From Piromyces finnis (lineage: Eukaryota; Neocallimastigomycota; Neocallimastigomycetes; Neocallimastigales; Neocallimastigaceae), in the NCBI GenBank assembly GCA_002104945.1, contig MCFH01000155.1, positions 1-23,156 on the forward strand: 23,156 nt of DNA, written 5' to 3'. Both the position numbers and the translations under genes were made by a program. Shown in pieces: positions 21,399-23,156 of this stretch (positions within the stretch are counted from its first letter, which is position 1; the number at the start of each line of letters is the position of its first letter). The notes below the pieces were generated by a model that was given only the letters and a program-made list of their open reading frames with translations, searched no databases and was not told where the DNA came from.

Positions 21399-23156
21399 TT
21401 AATATTTCTTTTTTGATGAATGAAGTGGTTCCTTATTTTTTTCATTTTTTATAGTTTGAATTTTGGATTTATCGTCAGACAGTGGATATTTTTCCGTGTT
21501 ATGCTTTCCATCTTCATTTAAAACATCTTCATAACTTGGAAGTAAACCCTTTTCTCCAATGCTATTCATTGTCATTACATGGTTTATATTATTCGTAGAA
21601 TTTAAAGGAACACTATATCTGTTATTTGTAGTAATAGTAGAATTAATTACTATTGAATCATCATCATCATCATCATCATGAATAGTAGTAATAGCATTAT
21701 TAGTATTTATTTCCGTAATAGTACTGTTATAATTATTATTAAAAGAAAAACTGGGGTAGAAACAATATCAAGTGTTGTATTTTCATCATTTCCTGAAATT
21801 ATAGATGGATTAATGTGAACATTATTTACAGTCGATAAAGAACTATTTCTTACATTTTTTATCATTATCTTTTAACTTTTTATTTTTTTTTATAACGAGG
21901 AATAATAAAATGCTTGAAACAATACCAATTATTCCAAACACAATAACTATTGCTAATAATGTATTACTACCACCCTTATCGGATTTAGTATCCTTATTTA
22001 AAGTATCCTTATTTAAATCATTATCAATAATTAATTTATCTGATTCTTCTTTTTCGGGAACTTGTTTGGTACTATCATCATAATTATAAAATTTACTATA
22101 TATAGACAGTACAAATAATTAATATTAATATTTATTTTAAAATAAAAAACTTTTTGTATTCATTTTATATATAATCATTAAAATGATAATCAACATAATT
22201 TAAAACTATAAACTATTTTCAATATAATCATATTGAGCAACGATATAAAAAGTACATCTATTTATATAAAAAAAAAAGAAATTACTTACAATTCATCATA
22301 TGGACGATTTAATATTTCTTGTGGCATAGTACTACTAAATCCGTTATTACTAATATTTCTGAATATCATACATGATTTATTAGATATTATTCAATTTTAG
22401 TTGTTGTTGTTGTTGTTGTTGTTTTTAAGTGGTCATGAATTATTTTTATTTTATAAATAAATAATTAATTAATTATTAATAAAGAAGCAATGATTATATA
22501 TAAACAAATATTATTAATTACATCCATCTCAATTTTAATAAATTTCCAAGCTCAGGTGGAATGGAACCACTAAAGTTATTATTTTCTATCCATCTATTAA
22601 TAACATATTTATAATAATTTTAAAAAAGAATAAAAAATAATGTAAATAATATAATTTTTTTTTTTTTTTGTTTCATTTAAAATAAGAATTAATATAATGA
22701 ATAGATAAACAAATAATATTATAAAAATCATTTACAAAGTTCTCAAGCTTGATAACTTTCCAAGTTCAGGTGGAAGGGAACCACTTAAATAATTATCACT
22801 TAATCGTCTATTTTTTTTTTTTTTTAATTAATGAAAGAGTTTTATATTTCTAATTAGAATAAATAACATTATTTTATATTTTTTTTATTTTAATAAATTA
22901 AGAATTTAAAAATAAATAAATAGATTAAACAGATAGTATATATAAATTCATTACGGTGAATCCAATTCTGTTAAATTTCCAAGTTCAGGTGGAATAGAAC
23001 CACTTTAATTTATTATCCACTAAATTTCTATTTTTTTAATTAATAATGTATTTTTAGAAATGAAAAATAAAAAAAAAAAAAAGAAAATAATGTAATTATT
23101 TTATGATTCATTGGAGGAATAAAAATTTATAGAGAGATTTAAAATAAATATTATTA
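21399..23156 (-). CDS. LRR receptor-like membrane protein B, 5' end outside window
   Basis: Tandem paralogue of gene A. Visible exons on the minus strand: 23027-22955, 22807-22736, 22593-22522, 22358-22290, 22095-21399. Introns are GT-AG, 142-194 bases, phase 2. Each of the first four exons is one LRR (RLSDNYLSGSLPPELGKL, WIENNNFSGSIPPELGNL, NISNNGFSSTMPQEIL). The exon at 23027-22955 has 73 bases instead of 72, with an extra A that breaks NKLSGSIPPELGNL. The last exon has the juxtamembrane TKQVPEKEESDKL, a helix (LLAIVIVFGIIGIVSSILLF), an Asp run encoded by a CAT-strand triplet repeat, and the tail LLPSYEDVLNEDGKHNTE before TAA 21401-21399. Two more indels (near 21755 and 21860) shift and restore its frame. 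No LRR is visible above 23027, so the next upstream exon and start lie beyond the window. Confidence 0.82.
21658..21679. repeat. ATC/GAT triplet repeat coding an Asp run
   Basis: About seven ATC units on the plus strand, read as GAT (Asp) on the minus strand inside the cytoplasmic tail of LRR protein B. It is absent from the tail of LRR A, so it is a length-variable part of the family. Confidence 0.85.
22401..22422. repeat. TTG triplet repeat in intron of LRR gene B
   Basis: About seven TTG units within the intron 22359-22521. The equivalent intron of gene A has a shorter version (near 19964-19978) in matching flanks. Confidence 0.85.

Noticed and set aside
21750-21865. An extra intron in the last exon of LRR gene B (GTAAG to CCCAG)
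   Set aside because: The phases of the two sides do not match, and the segment translates to RNSSLSTVNNVHINPS, which aligns with coding sequence of gene A. A pair of indels explains it better.
1-23156. CRISPR array, tRNA, rRNA or telomere repeats
   Set aside because: No regularly spaced repeats, no clear A-box/B-box pair or cloverleaf, no rRNA-like block, and no tandem TTAGGG-type array were seen by eye.
1-23156. Mitochondrial origin suggested by the extreme AT content
   Set aside because: Spliceosomal GT-AG introns, a secreted LRR receptor-like family, ankyrin repeats and a membrane lipase indicate a nuclear sequence.

Overview
This is a very AT-rich eukaryotic window with long A/T homopolymers, short GT-AG introns, ankyrin repeats, plant-type leucine-rich-repeat (LRR) genes and a large Asn/Lys/Asp-rich membrane lipase. 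That combination best fits the nuclear genome of an anaerobic gut fungus (Neocallimastigomycota). This is inferred from composition and gene style; no marker gene proves it. I see no bacterial operon, rRNA, tRNA or CRISPR array.

Layout. (1) Positions 1-12555 form one giant palindrome. The left arm (about 1-6266) and right arm (about 6326-12555) are reverse complements around a roughly 60-base AT centre. Each arm holds, from the centre outward: a gene-poor AT stretch, a broken ankyrin-repeat gene, a 2.3 kb spacer with a few GC-richer islands, and the N-terminal half of a polytopic class 3 lipase. The left arm reaches the window edge, so its lipase copy is cut off. (2) The right-arm lipase continues into single-copy sequence and ends at 14502. 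(3) Positions 14503-19261 are mostly AT-rich simple sequence with four short islands that look coding-like but are not recognised. (4) Positions 19262-20995 and 21399 to the window end carry two tandem minus-strand LRR genes. Each LRR module sits on its own 69-72 nt phase-2 exon. Gene A has a signal peptide and N-terminal cap (gene B's 5' end is outside the window), and both end in one membrane helix and a cytoplasmic tail with a shared LLPSYED motif.

Sequence quality is the key to reading this window. In the stretches I compared, the arms differ almost only by one-base indels, mostly in short homopolymers. Frame-breaking indels also occur in the single-copy part of the lipase and in the last exons of both LRR genes. 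The consensus therefore behaves like uncorrected single-molecule long reads. The palindrome may itself be a fold-back artefact in which one molecule was read on both strands. If so, the real locus is one ankyrin gene, one lipase and two LRR genes, and the apparent gene breakage is mostly not biological.

No shared pathway links the genes in the sequence. The LRR genes look like cell-surface receptor-like proteins, the lipase is an integral membrane hydrolase, and the ankyrin protein is probably a scaffold.
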